64,000 nt of DNA from positions 32,962,283-33,026,282 of the forward strand of contig CM020619.1 in assembly GCA_009829735.1 (NCBI GenBank), written 5' to 3'. Origin of the DNA: Pyropia yezoensis (Eukaryota > Rhodophyta > Bangiophyceae > Bangiales > Bangiaceae). The position numbers and the translations under genes are program-made. Position 1 is the first letter of the stretch. Every line of letters begins with the position of its first letter. A model generated the notes under the pieces. That model was not told where the DNA came from. It was given only the letters and a program-made list of their open reading frames with translations, and did no database searches. Positions 51,988 to 62,753 of this stretch are shown here, piece by piece.

Positions 51988-54900
51988 TTGGGAGGAAAGG
52001 ACGGGAAGCCCCGTCACTTGGAACCAGGCAAGGGCCCTGTTCAGGATGCCCGAGCTACACCGGATATCGGTGTAGGCCACGTACTGTTCACCTTGGAGAA
52101 ATTCAAGGTATCAGCCACACTGGGGGTTGACCCCCAGTCGACCCGATCGTATTACTCTGTACTGGATACAGGGGCTGGACCTAACCTGATACGGGAGGAT
52201 ACCCTCCCGGACAAGTGGCTCCCGCGAGTCAGAGTTGCTCGGGGACCCACGATCAAGGATGCGAATGGTCGTCTTATTCGTACGACCGCAGCGATGTCGC
52301 TGCGGGTCACCATCGGGGAGCTCACGACGGAAGTTGACTTCCTGGTGTGTGAGACTCTATCTGTGCACTGCATACTGGGGTGCACCTTCATCAACTTTCA
52401 CGTTGATGCAGTCCGGCCGGGCCGGAGGACCGTCGAGCTGCAAGAGGCCGACGGAACGAAGCGAGGACAGACAGCTATCGTCAGGGACCTGACGCTAAAA
52501 GGGATCCACGTTAACGTGGCTGAGGTATACGCCAGCGTAGAACCGAAAACACTCCGGCTGGCCAAGCGGACTCGCTTTGAGCCGTTATCGGAGACCGTTC
52601 TCCCGGTTAACTGTGACCTCGCAGGCATCTGCAGAGTCCAGTCCAACCTACGAACCTACAAGCGCCATGGGTTGACCATGGCCAACGGTATCGTAGACCT
52701 CCCAGCGGGGGGGTCATCACTGCTTGTGATGGCGAACTATCGCCGTAAGGCAGTCACCCTTCCGAAAGGATTTATCCTCGGGATTGCCGAGCTCTACGAA
52801 GGAGACATCCTTACCCCTGACAAGGAAGGTCAAGTGGAACCACTTGAGCTACTGGCGGTCGCCGAGACCACCGAGCTGCAGCAACCCGATAACGGGAAGC
52901 CTAACCCATCAACAGCTCCGGCGGACATTCCGCCAAAGGACCAAGACGCCTTGAAGGCACTGGCCGAGGCTGACCTCAACCATCTTCCCCCTTCGGTAGC
53001 TGAAGGGGTACGACGGATGTTAAGAAAGCATGACGTCATGTGGACCGGCGGGGCGCTGGGTACCATTGGGGCAACCAACACCGTTTAGACCTCGTACCAG
53101 GTGCACGACCAGCGCGGTCGCAACCGCATCGCGCAGGACCTATGCAACGAGAGGTCATTGATGGAGAAGTGAAGAAGATGAGCGAAGCTATGGTGATCCG
53201 ACCTTCGATGTCGGAGTGGGGCGCCCCAGTCGTTATCGTACCGAAGAAGGATCAAACCCCTCGGTTTTGCATCGATTATCGACGCCTCAACTTGGTTACC
53301 AAGAAAGACTCATACCCGTTACCAAGGATGGACGAGTGTATCGATTTCCTGGGGGAAGCCACAGTGTTTACCACTATCGACTGCAATGCCGGGTACTGGC
53401 AGATCCCAGTTGCGGAGAAGGATATCCCCAAAACGGCGTTCGTCTGTCACAGTGGCGTGTACGAGTTCTTAAGGATGCCCTTCGGATTGTCCAACGCCCC
53501 CGCCACATTCCAGCGGGCCATCGACATTATACTGTCGGGAGGCAAGTGGCGTAACTGCCTGGTGTACCTGGACGATGTCATCGTCTTCTCGCGTAACATG
53601 GATGACCATGTGCAACATGTCGACGAGGTACTCACCCTCTTGTGGAACGCCGGGGTGACCCTGCGCCTCAAGAAGTGCGCCTTCTTTCAACAGACCGTCG
53701 AGTATCTGGGTCACCAGATCACACCAGGTAAACTGGGAGTGCTCGAAGCCAATACCCGGGCACTCCGGGATGCGCGATACCTAACCACCCAGACACAGCT
53801 GAAAAGCTTCCTGGAGATGTGCAACGTATACCGACGGTTCGTCAAGGACTTCGCTCGTATAGCCAAACCGTTAACGGTTCTGACGAGCAGCGCCTTGCCA
53901 AAGGTACTCCAACCTCCCTCGCCCAGCGAGGGAGAGGCATTCGAGCTGCTCAAGCAAGCCCTGCTAGCCCCACCCGTGCTTGCGTTGCCGCATAGACGCG
54001 GGACCTTCGTCATCGACGTCGATGCCTGCGATACCCAAGTGGGATGCACCCTGTTACAGGGAGAGACCATCATCGGTACCGATAATGCTATCCCGGACCT
54101 ACATCCGGTGGGGTACTTCAACCGGACACTCAACCCGGCTGAGCGTAACTATAGTGCCACCGAGCGCGAGTGCCTCGGAGTCATATGTGCAGCGCAACTG
54201 CTCCGGTCATACCTGGAAGGTTCCACGTTCATCGTGAGGTCCGACCACGAACCTTTACGATGGCTTCTCAACCTTGGTGACAAGGATTCCGACAGCCACG
54301 GTCGGCTAGCCCGGTGGAGGCTGAAGATGGCCGAGCACAACTACCGGACCATATATAAGGCCGGCTCTACCCATTATCTGGGGGACGCGCTGTCGCGACT
54401 CGATACACCTAGCGGGGATACCCGACAGGTGGACGAGGACATCCCGGTTGTACCGGTTTGCATGGTAGGTAATGCCACCCAAGGTATGGTTGACCATACC
54501 ATGGCACACCTTGCAAGCCCATTGACCCTCGCGGACTTCCGCGAGGCACAGGCCAATAACGATGACTGTAAACGCCATCGTGCTAACCTCCTGGCCGGCA
54601 CGGCCGGCATCTTCTCCGAGAACGAGGAAGGCCTCATATACCGGCGGGCACCCGCCGATGGACGGCATGAAGTCGTGGTTCCCGTGTCCCTAGGACAAGC
54701 CGTCATGGAACGAGAACACGAGAACCCCACAGCCGGACACCCGGGGGGTTCACGCATGTTCGCAGCAATGCGAAGGTTCTTCTACTGGCCAGCAATGGCG
54801 GTTGACGTAATCAACCACGTCCGGGGATGCTACCCGTGTGCACGGAATCGCATGAGTCTTCATAAGCGGGCATCCGCTATGAAACTGTTCCCCCCGGATG

Positions 54901-55994
54901 GACCCAACGAGAAAGTCGCTATCGAAGAACTCGGGCCGCTTCCGGTAACGGAAGAAGGGAACAGGTACATCCTGGTCAAGTCGGACCGCTTTACGAAGCT
55001 GTCACGGGCAGTAGCAATCCCGAACGATACGGCCTACACCATCATGAACGCAGTGGTTGACCACTGGATCAGTGCTTACGGAGTAATGAAGCAACTCCTC
55101 TCCGATAACGGAGCAAACCTTACGTCAGTATTCTGCACTAAAGTCCTGGGCATGTTCGGTATCGAACCCCGTCGGGCATCCGACTACCACCCGCAATCCA
55201 ACGGGCAGGTGGAGCAGTTCAACCGCACCATCGTCAAGATGCTCCAATGCTATGTGGCAGAGCACACGAAGACGTGGGACAGGCTTCTGTCCGTCTTGAC
55301 CCCGGCATAAAATGCCAGGCCCCACCGGAGTACCAGCATTGCCCCACTGGAATGGGTCATGCCGATGGGCGTCGGTAACCTGACGCTGCCACCGGGCAGA
55401 TGCACTCGGTATGATATACCGAAGGGCCGACCGGCCGAACGGATCCACTTAGCTTGGTTGGCCAAGCTATCGTGGATGATGCCCAAGCTCAAGGGTGCCA
55501 TTGACCGTACACAACTTCGATACAAGAAGAACTTTGACGCCCGGCTACGGGTACGCAACGCAACCCTGGTAACAGGTGACTGGGTCTACATCAGACACCA
55601 GAAGTTCCGAGGGAACAAGCTTATGCAACCGATCAAGGGACCGTACCAGATCTTACACAGAGATGATCACTCTGTCATCCTGCAATCCGATACGGAGATA
55701 CAACGCATCAACCTCAATGATGTGACACCTGCTCCGAAGCCGGAACAGCCTCAGCCGGTACCGGCTGGGTTGCTACATGAAGCTCTAACAACCCACCGGT
55801 CAGATGACCCGGTGGGACCGGATGGGATTCCATACCAAGTAGAGAGCGTGGTCGGACACACCGACCCGGACCTACCAGGACCCTGGTACGTCAAGGTGAT
55901 GTGGGTCGGATACGACTCACCCACCTGGGAACAGGCGGCGAACTTTCCCCGCCAACTTCTCATGCTTTACATGAGGCGACGACGCCTACTGTAA
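51988..55994 (+). pseudogene. pol: pol of copy F, one frameshift and one nonsense codon
   Basis: Protease (LDTGAGPNLI) occupies the first frame, 51988-53088. A 1-base loss near 53080 shifts the frame, and RT (YLDDVIVFS), RNase H (VIDVDACDTQVG, RSDHEPLRW), the HHCC domain and integrase follow in 53040-55310. A TAA at 55308-55310 replaces a Tyr codon, after which the same frame continues to 55994 with a chromodomain (VGYDSPTWEQAANFP). The integrase block IEELGPLPV carries Glu where family 1 has the first catalytic Asp (MDILGPLPV); the SDNGANL Asp and QVEQFNRT Glu are kept. Both the broken frame and the missing Asp argue that F is immobile on its own. Confidence 0.88.
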
Positions 55995-56445
55995 CAACCC
56001 AACAGACACCGACTTCGGCTGTTGGGGGGTGAGGCTTATACCTACCAAGTAGGGTGTCACATGGATTCGGCAAGACTTAGGTTCACTAAGTGGGAGCGGA
56101 CTTAGGCACACTAAGTAAGCGACTGACTTTTACAATTTTACTTGAAGGAGATGACTAACTCCGATAATTTCGAAGTAACCTGCGGCTTACACCAATGTAA
56201 ACCTTCATCCATGGGGCAAGTGACGGACCAAGGAAGGTTGACCTTCATGAGTATTCACCAACCAGGATGGGTTGGGGGGCGCGAGAAAGAACCGAGGCAG
56301 GCCACGGCTAAGTCAGACGGGGTACTCCCCAAAGGCAGGCATTGGTATCACGCAAACGCCCCAGCGGGGGATGAGTTTATACTCACTACTACCCGGCCAC
56401 CATAAGGGTCACCGGGTCCCTCTCCCTCACAAACAATAGCACTCC
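55995..56445. other. pol-aORF interval of copy F with two hairpins
   Basis: Lies between the convergent 3' ends of pol (+) and the antisense ORF (-). ACTTAG/CTAAGT hairpins with 5-nt loops occur at 56075-56091 and 56100-56116. They could serve 3'-end formation for one or both transcripts (inference). No coding frame of note. Confidence 0.45.
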
Positions 56446-58914
56446 TCAGTGGGTAGACCCGCTGCCCGAGGGAGGCCACTCCCGCGTAAGCGCGTACACC
56501 TCCATGCTCCACCGGTCGGCAATCTCGCGACGGTCAATCGCCCGAGTTACCTCGGTGCATAGCTGGACGAGGGTGGGGCGGCCAGCCTTCACGTCCTCCA
56601 GAGCTCTCTGGAGGCGGTCCAGCACGCCACCGAAGCAACGCGCGGACCCAACCAGCGCAGCGCCTGGGGGGATATCCCCCCAGCTAACAGAGAGACCCTG
56701 CCGCATCTCGCGGGCGATGAGGGCGTCAACGCCCTCATACCAGAGACGGGGACCCCCGTCACGCATGACAGGGGCGGAAGGTGACACTGGCGCAGCCAGA
56801 GGAGCCACAGGAGCCGACACGGCTACCACCGGAGCCGGTGGCGCCTGATACGAGGCCCGGTAGGACCCCACTGAAGGGGCTCCACCGTAAACCCGGCGGG
56901 GCTCCGCCCGAGGACGGGACACCTCACGCCCCCCACCCGCAGAGTCCCACTCTCGGGGACGACGGCCAACCGCCACCGGTATCGGGTTACCGAACCACGG
57001 GGCGAGGATCTGAAGAGGGTCATGGATAACCATGGGAATACCCAGGTCAGGAACAGCCTCGGTGGACGCCCACCCACGGCAATTGGGCTCACCCGGCTGA
57101 GTACGCCGGATACGCAACGAGTGACGAGGCAAGGGGGCAGCCCCTGCCTGCGGGTCCCGGTACGGGGGAAGGGCCAACACCCCAGCCCAGTTCACGGCAT
57201 CGTGAACGGCCAGCAGGGCCTCGAACTCCCGGGCCAACCCGGTCTTGGCAGCTATCATGTCCACGCCCAGCTGCCCGATATGCCGACGGACACCCGTCGG
57301 AAGATGAGACAGGCGCCCCTGCCGGCGGACGGACAGCAAGAAGGAGGAAGTCTGCCCGAAGGTAACCTCAAGGGTAAAGGTCCCCTGCAACGGGTGGACC
57401 GGCCGAGATGCCAACACACTCCCGAAGTATCGGAGACAGGAGCCGGTGTCAAACCGGAAAGCAGGGGCGGGTTCACACCCCTCCTGCCACAGAGGCGGGC
57501 ACACGGGAGTGTACACCGGCGCGTGACCGTTACCGGTCTGCAACGCACACGTTATATCGGTGCGGAACGCATCCGCCATGACACCATGGTTGCGTCGCCA
57601 ACTAGACGCCGACTTCAACCCCGCCATAGGCGGGTACGGAGCCGTCAACGTCAGATACGGGGATACCCCCGGGAAGTACTCAAACCCGGGATACCGGCCG
57701 GTATCGCCCACCGTCCCCCCAAACGCCACCGGCTCCGCCGCCGCCGCAACCCCCCGAGCACTAGCCGGGTAGTCAACCTCCCGCGGCAACGCGGGGGCAA
57801 CCAAGTCGCATACCCCGAAGGCGAAGTCGAGGAAGACTTCACCCCGCCCCACCCGGGTGCGCCAGAGCTGCGCACGCCGGTCGTCCGGCTGACTCAGGAC
57901 CCAATGATGTTCCACCCGGACCGCGTTCGGCTGGTTGACCAGCCGCACCAACTCCCGCTCCCAACTCGGGTCCACTTTGACGCGCCGGGAGGACTCCCCA
58001 CGGTGACGCGGCTGGTGGAAGTCCATCCGCATCCGCCCAGCGGAGTCCATAAACTCCTGCACAGTGAAGCCTCGAACCCGAGCCACCAAGTCAGACATCG
58101 ACATGGCGGGTTGACCCGCCGCCAAGGCGACGCCGCCACCCAACGGAGCAACCCGGGCGGGACCAGGAAGAATCGGGGGCGCCGGGGGAAGCCCCACCGG
58201 CAGATGGGCCGGTGCCGTAGGCGCACGGGGCCGAGGAGGAAGAAGAAGGGCGGGCGCCCGCTCGGAGTAGCTCCCGGAGTCCACCGCCATCGGGGAAGAC
58301 ACGTCTTGACCACCAATCACCCGCGGCACCGCGGGCAGAGCATCGCCGGCACCCGGGCCCGACGTGGGCACCACGGGGACGAAAGGGGTAGACCCGTTAC
58401 CCGCCGCCACGGACACACCACCAACCGGGCGGGCACCCGCACCATCTTGACCCGCCGTCCCGGCCGAGGTGCCGCTACGACCGTCCGACACACCGGCGGC
58501 GCCGTCGTGAGGCAGAGCCGCGCCGGCACCGGCGGCAAGAGCCATCTGGGTCGCCGGAGGAGTAGGAGTAGGGGCAGCCGCTACATGCGGTGGACCGCCA
58601 CCCGACGGAGCCGTCGTGCCGCTGCACACGGACGACAATCCGCCCGGCGCGCCTTCCGGGGCCACACGGACGGTTACCCGGTCGTCTTCGTCCGACGAGC
58701 TCGCCAGGAAGCCCTCGGCAGCGGTGGCGGAGACGGGAACGTCGTCCTGCATCACCTCCTCCTCCTCAAGCAGGAGGTCGTCCTCGCCCCCGGGTACCTG
58801 GGGGTCCGACATGGTGGAGCCGGGGTAGCAGGGGCGCCCTGTGCCAACAAGCCGCAGCCGGCTCGACCCGGTAAAACGAACGCTCGCGCGGACGAGCCAG
58901 GGAAGCGCGGACAC
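56446..58914 (-). CDS. Antisense ORF (aORF) of family 2, intact 822 codons
   Basis: A long uninterrupted frame on the strand opposite to gag-pol, between the pol stop (55994) and the polypurine tract (about 59388), the same place and orientation as in family 1. The first Met is at 58914; an inner one at 58812 (MSDPQVPGGEDD) starts an acidic stretch and may be the true start. After a Pro/Ala/Gly-rich N-terminal third there is a globular region of about 400 residues, then a C-terminal helical part. It shares ordered blocks with the family-1 protein: FGSV, then GRLSHLP (GMLWHLP in family 1), an IGQL helix, and HDAVNWAGV (HKFIEWESI in family 1); upstream, GGTVGDTG (GGTVPGPG). It lacks the Arg/Ser tail. 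This frame stays open although gag and pol of the same copy are broken. No known domain recognised. Confidence 0.75.
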   Translation of the reverse strand: MSALPWLVRASVRFTGSSRLRLVGTGRPCYPGSTMSDPQVPGGEDDLLLEEEEVMQDDVPVSATAAEGFLASSSDEDDRVTVRVAPEGAPGGLSSVCSGTTAPSGGGPPHVAAAPTPTPPATQMALAAGAGAALPHDGAAGVSDGRSGTSAGTAGQDGAGARPVGGVSVAAGNGSTPFVPVVPTSGPGAGDALPAVPRVIGGQDVSSPMAVDSGSYSERAPALLLPPRPRAPTAPAHLPVGLPPAPPILPGPARVAPLGGGVALAAGQPAMSMSDLVARVRGFTVQEFMDSAGRMRMDFHQPRHRGESSRRVKVDPSWERELVRLVNQPNAVRVEHHWVLSQPDDRRAQLWRTRVGRGEVFLDFAFGVCDLVAPALPREVDYPASARGVAAAAEPVAFGGTVGDTGRYPGFEYFPGVSPYLTLTAPYPPMAGLKSASSWRRNHGVMADAFRTDITCALQTGNGHAPVYTPVCPPLWQEGCEPAPAFRFDTGSCLRYFGSVLASRPVHPLQGTFTLEVTFGQTSSFLLSVRRQGRLSHLPTGVRRHIGQLGVDMIAAKTGLAREFEALLAVHDAVNWAGVLALPPYRDPQAGAAPLPRHSLRIRRTQPGEPNCRGWASTEAVPDLGIPMVIHDPLQILAPWFGNPIPVAVGRRPREWDSAGGGREVSRPRAEPRRVYGGAPSVGSYRASYQAPPAPVVAVSAPVAPLAAPVSPSAPVMRDGGPRLWYEGVDALIAREMRQGLSVSWGDIPPGAALVGSARCFGGVLDRLQRALEDVKAGRPTLVQLCTEVTRAIDRREIADRWSMEVYALTREWPPSGSGSTH

Positions 58915-59387
58915 CCGCGCTTATGACCACACAGCTCAGCACGAGCGATACGGCAGCGCGGGACGACCCGCGCCAGACGAGCTACGAGGACGCTCCACCC
59001 AGGCACCTGGATCGAGGCCACGCCCCCCCACAGGGGGTAATCAAGGGGAGTCACCCCCAACCGCCCCCACGCAAGGCGGGCAGCCCCCGCCCCCCCCTCA
59101 ATCGTCCCGCGAGAGGGGCCCCCCGACCACCAGACGCCTGGTGGCGGATCCGCTTGCACCACCCCTCGGAAAGGGGGGTCGTGAACAACAGCCCGCATCG
59201 GGAATTCAACGGTCCGGAAAACGGATCGTGTGTGTACCACACAAAGGGGGGCACCCCCCTCAGACAACCTCGAAAAGGGGTGTCTGTCGCGACAGGGCGC
59301 AAAGCCCCACCCGACTGGTAAACGGTCACGCGACCCACTGACATTCGGAAACCGGAATGCAACTCGACCCGAGGACGGGCCGAATCT
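58915..59387. other. Region between aORF start and polypurine tract of copy F
   Basis: Should contain the promoter and leader of the antisense transcript. Short + strand frames (for example 58841-59341) are Pro/Arg-rich without domains. No clear TATA box. Confidence 0.35.
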
Positions 59388-59399
59388 AAGGGGGGGATA

Positions 59400-59762
59400 T
59401 GTAGCAATATGGTTGGCCGTATTGTGACCCTATTATTAGGGGGGCTACCTCTAACCATTAACTTTCAATTTGGGAGTCCGTACTGGTCACGGTATCTATA
59501 AGTTACGTATGACCAGAGGGACCTGCATCTTGGGGTGGAGGGTAGTTAGTGGTGTCTCCGAGGGTTTATAACGAGGGGGCCGGCGGCGAATCCACCGCCG
59601 GCCAAGGTAGAACAACAAACCCCTCCCATTTGGGCTCCCATCTTGGTCCCGTGGCTTGCGCTCCAAGGACAGCAACCTTGGCCTCCCGGTGACGTTGGTG
59701 CCGATCCCCCTTGGTGAGTGTTCCCTGAGAGTGGACGTGCAGCAGATACCTATTGTGCTACA
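59400..59762 (+). repeat. 3' LTR of copy F, 363 bp
   Basis: Begins TGTAGCA after the purine run, ends TGCTACA, and abuts transposase coding sequence of transposon H at 59763. Confidence 0.9.
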
Positions 59763-61096
59763 TCGTGCCATGTCCTTCCGCGCCACGGGCGCAAGTTTCG
59801 AGACCAACAGAGGGATGTCCACATCTGGCGCGAGGGGCTCGTCTGCACCCTTACACAGGTCCTCCCAGGAGACAACAGTCGGGTCGAGGGGCCACATGCC
59901 CACCCGTCGGAACGCCGACACCAGGGCGTCCACCGTCAGGGCGTCCGACGCCGCGCGTCCAATGGACTTGACCAACTCGATAGTCGTGAACGGCCGGCCG
60001 TCGGCAAGGCACGCGAGGGCGAGCTCTCGCACACGCGACCGCACCTTCGGCTGGTAGCGCCCAAAGGCGCTGGGGGTGTCCAGAGCCTGCAAAATGTCAG
60101 ACATCTTGGCCGGTTCAGCGATGACGTGCACATTCGCGCGCAAAAGCGTGAGCAGGCCGCCGGGCGAAAGGTGCACCTTCGCCCCTTCGACCGCCAGTAG
60201 CTTCGCCTCCTTGGGGTAGTACGACCGCAGAAAGGTGGCAATATGTTCGACGTACACGTCGAACACGCTTTTGTCGAACCCTGGCGGGGTCCGCCGCCAC
60301 GCCACAGCGGAGTCGTTCAAAAACGAAGCCAGGTGTACGGTGCACACCTTCCCGTGCGGGTCCGTGACACGCACGAACGCGTGACCCGGGGTGGCGCCCT
60401 CCACCACGATAAAATGGGGAGCCACTGTACCGGCTGCTGACACGGTAAATGCCGCCGTGCACGCGCCCGCCCCGGACGCGAAGTGTGGCATCACCACCTC
60501 CGGTTTGGTCATGCCCACAGGTCCCAGGATCCTTGCAGGGCTGTTGCCCGCCGACTCTCGAGCCTTGATGTGCGTCTCTTCCATGTTCCATCCCTGACGC
60601 GGTGACGCAATCCGCAGATCACGGTACATCAGGGACAGGGTGGCGTACCAGTGGGCCACAGTCTCGGGACGCGCGTTGCGTGCCCGACCCTCCTCAATCG
60701 TCCCCGCGCGGTATTCCCGCAGCTCTGGCCAGCGCTTCAGGAAAGTAGTCATGAATCCCCTGCCGGGCGTGGTGGTGCCGTGGAAGTACCGCCGCGCAGT
60801 CTCCTGCCGCCTGAGGAACAAACTTGCGACGTATTCTCCGCACACGCGCAGGAAGGCGTCACGAGAGAGACCACGGCCGATGACAGCGTTGATACGGATG
60901 TACTTTACCAACACCTGCTCCTCTTTGCAGTAAAAAACGGCTGGGGTCCACGCCTTAAACGGTTACCGTCTGTGAGAATGAAGTAGCGCGCCTTGTTGTA
61001 GCTCATACCAAACCGGCGCGCGAATGCCGCCGTCGTTAGGTCGCCTGCCTTGACCTGCTCCAACGCAGCCATCTTGACCTCGTGATCTTGTCCCAT
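59763..61096 (-). pseudogene. CENP-B/pogo (DDE_1) type transposase of transposon H, frameshifted and truncated
   Basis: It starts at ATG 61096 (MGQDHEVKMAALEQVKAG), an HTH of psq/CENP-B type continuing FARRFGMSYNKARYFI. A 1-base shift near 60930 separates it from the larger frame beginning EEQVLVKYIRINAVIGRG, the second HTH. The catalytic core follows: NMEETHIKA, LAVEGAKVHL and QALDTPSAFGRY. Known members have Asp at the first two positions (DE and VDG); here both are Glu, while the third Asp (ALD) is kept. The coding sequence is cut at 59763 by the 3' LTR of copy F, so the last residues are missing. It belongs to the same superfamily as the relic at 27455-29471 but is a different lineage. 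Not expected to be active. Confidence 0.75.
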
Positions 61097-61129
61097 CCTT
61101 GCGGTAGCCGGCGGGGGCTCAGCAGCAGG

Positions 61130-61640
61130 ACCGACGGAGCAGGACGGGATGGGGTGCCCCGACCAATCAGGGTGGGGGTAGAGGGCTCCGTCCAGGCAGG
61201 GGCACGGCAAGAGGGGGAAGGATGGGGTTCCCCGACCGAATAGAGGAAGGGGGCGGCGGTCCGACCGAGCAGGGCCGCAGCTAGGGGGGGAGGGGATGGG
61301 GTACCCCGACCCAACAGAGGAAAGAGGCCGCGGTCCGACCGAGCAGGACCGCAGCCAGGAGGCAGGGGGGGGGGGTACCCCGACCCAACAGGGGAGGGGG
61401 GAGGCCGTCCGACAGAGAAGGACCGCAGCCAAGGAGGATGGGATGGGGATCCCCGACCCAGCAGGGGAGGGGGGCGGCCGTCCGACCCAGTAGGACCGCA
61501 GCAAGGGGGGGAGGAGAAGGAGTACCTCGACCCAACAGGGGAGGGGCGGCGGGTACCCGACTGAGAAGGTCCGCGGCCAGGTAGGGAGGATATGGGGTGC
61601 TTGTACCAGGCAGGAAGGGGGCAGTGGGGGTCGCACCGGG
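61130..61640. repeat. Minisatellite with a unit of about 70-75 bp
   Basis: Six to seven imperfect units sharing CCCCGACCCAACAG, GGCCGTCCGACC and GGACCGCAGCCA segments. It lies between the transposase start and the right end of H, in the position of a subterminal repeat array. Frames through it give Pro/Ser/Gly-rich peptides without domains. Confidence 0.75.
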
Positions 61641-62141
61641 CAGGTCTTCTCCCTGTTACCTGCCTGGTGCGAGGCGTCAGCGCGGCAGCGGCGTCTCTGA
61701 CGCGGCCGGAACTTTGCATAGGGGCAGAGGAGCCATCCCTGCCCCTGCAGGGTAGTGGAGAAGAGCGGTGCATCCAGGGGAGGGGGGGAAGACGGAGAGT
61801 AGGCGGGGAGGTAGGCGTATGCGGCGGCGGGAAGCGCGGGGCGCGCCGCTCAATCAGTCAGATGGGCCCCCAGACGAAGTATTTGGATTGTAATTCTCTC
61901 TTTGAGACCCGCCTTTTTTCTACTCAGCGGGGCGTGGCGCGGCGAAGAGCCCGCCTCGTTGGGCCTTCTTTACATCACTGGAGAGCCCATGAGTTGGCGC
62001 GTCCATCCGTGTGACTCACCGTTTGCCTTCATGCCCGCTTCTATTTTTGGCGTGAGTCGATGCGCAGCTGGTGCTTGTTTTTTCCCGTGCTCACATCGAT
62101 TTTGCTATGTAAACACTGTGTGTTTTCTATATAACCGGAAG
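61641..62141. other. Right flank of transposon H, no gene
   Basis: Mixed composition with an AT-richer part (62000-62140) before the terminal motifs. Nothing else recognised. Confidence 0.35.
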
Positions 62142-62180
62142 TTGTGAAAAACTGGTGTCACTTGTGAAAAACTGGTGTCA
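62142..62180 (-). repeat. Right terminal motifs of transposon H, tandem pair
   Basis: TTGTGAAAAACTGGTGTCA at 62142-62160 and again at 62162-62180, the reverse complement of the left motifs at 48863 and (inner part) 49030. Confidence 0.6.
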
Positions 62181-62199
62181 GACGGATAGGTCACGAGAT

Positions 62200-62300
62200 C
62201 GGGCGTGCCCCAGGTGCCGGGCGTGCCCCAGCTGGTGCAGGTGCCGGGCGTGCCCCAGCTGGTGCAGGTGCCGGGCGTGCCCCACGTGCGAGGCGTGCCG
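62200..62300. repeat. 27-bp tandem repeat, nearly three units
   Basis: Units containing GTGCCGGGCGTGCCCC followed by AGCTGGTGCAG repeat head to tail, then degrade. Located just outside the right end of transposon H. Confidence 0.7.
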
Positions 62301-62753
62301 CCTGTGCGGCCGGGCCGGGCGTGCCGGGCGAGCTAAGGCGGGCGCTATGCGCCTCCCCCCCCGCCCCCCCTTCTCCACCCCCTCCCCCGCACTGACCCTG
62401 CGCACCAGGCGCCACAAGAGTGGTTCTCTGGCCCGACAGAGGCGGCGAGGGCCGCTCTAGGCGTCTGCACCCCCCATGGGGCGGGGGGGGGGGGGGGCGA
62501 GAGAGGAGCGTCGTCGTCCGACGAGGCACACAAGACCCGCACCGTTACGGTGGCCGCGGACGGCTTACGGAGCGGGACACAAGACAAGAAGAAAGAAAAA
62601 AGAGACGAGACCAAAGTCAAAGCAAACCGCGCGTAGCACGAACGGGCGGTGCCCCGTGCACCCCACCGCACGGGCTGCCGCCACGTCACGGGGCGCCGCG
62701 TGTCCGCGCCGCCCGTGCCGCCCGTGCCGCCCCTGGCCGCCACCCGCGGCCGC
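62301..62753. other. 3' flank of the serine protease gene
   Basis: GC-rich with G- and C-runs. No gene is supported; it should contain the 3' UTR of the minus-strand protease gene. Confidence 0.35.

Larger units (their letters stand above)
50451..59762 (+). mobile_element. Ty3/gypsy chromovirus family 2 (copy F), full length, decayed
   Basis: A 9.3-kb element with LTRs at about 50451-50819 and 59400-59762, PBS, gag, pol with chromodomain, an antisense 822-codon ORF, and a polypurine tract (AAGGGGGGGATA, 59388-59399). Its LTRs do not resemble family 1, although the ends (TGTAGCA/TGCTACA) follow the same pattern as TGTGGCA/TGCCACA. No target duplication is seen: left flank is the family-1 leader, right flank is the transposase of H. 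Confidence 0.88.
48863..62180 (-). mobile_element. Candidate pogo-type DNA transposon H, interrupted by LTR elements
   Basis: A CENP-B/pogo-type transposase (61096-59763, minus) lies inside matching inverted motifs at 48863-48881/49030-49050 and 62142-62160/62162-62180. About 9.8 kb of LTR sequence (49914-59762) has been inserted and truncates the transposase C-terminus. Removing that insert leaves about 3.5 kb. The link between the left motifs and the transposase is inference. Confidence 0.5.

Noticed and set aside
57022-58926. 634-codon plus-strand frame opposite the family-2 antisense ORF
   Set aside because: Arg/Pro/Gly/His-rich with no motif and no counterpart in family 1; the minus-strand frame has the conserved blocks, so this is its shadow.
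61130-62300. CRISPR-like array
   Set aside because: The repeats are contiguous imperfect tandem units without unique spacers, in a eukaryotic context; they are minisatellites.
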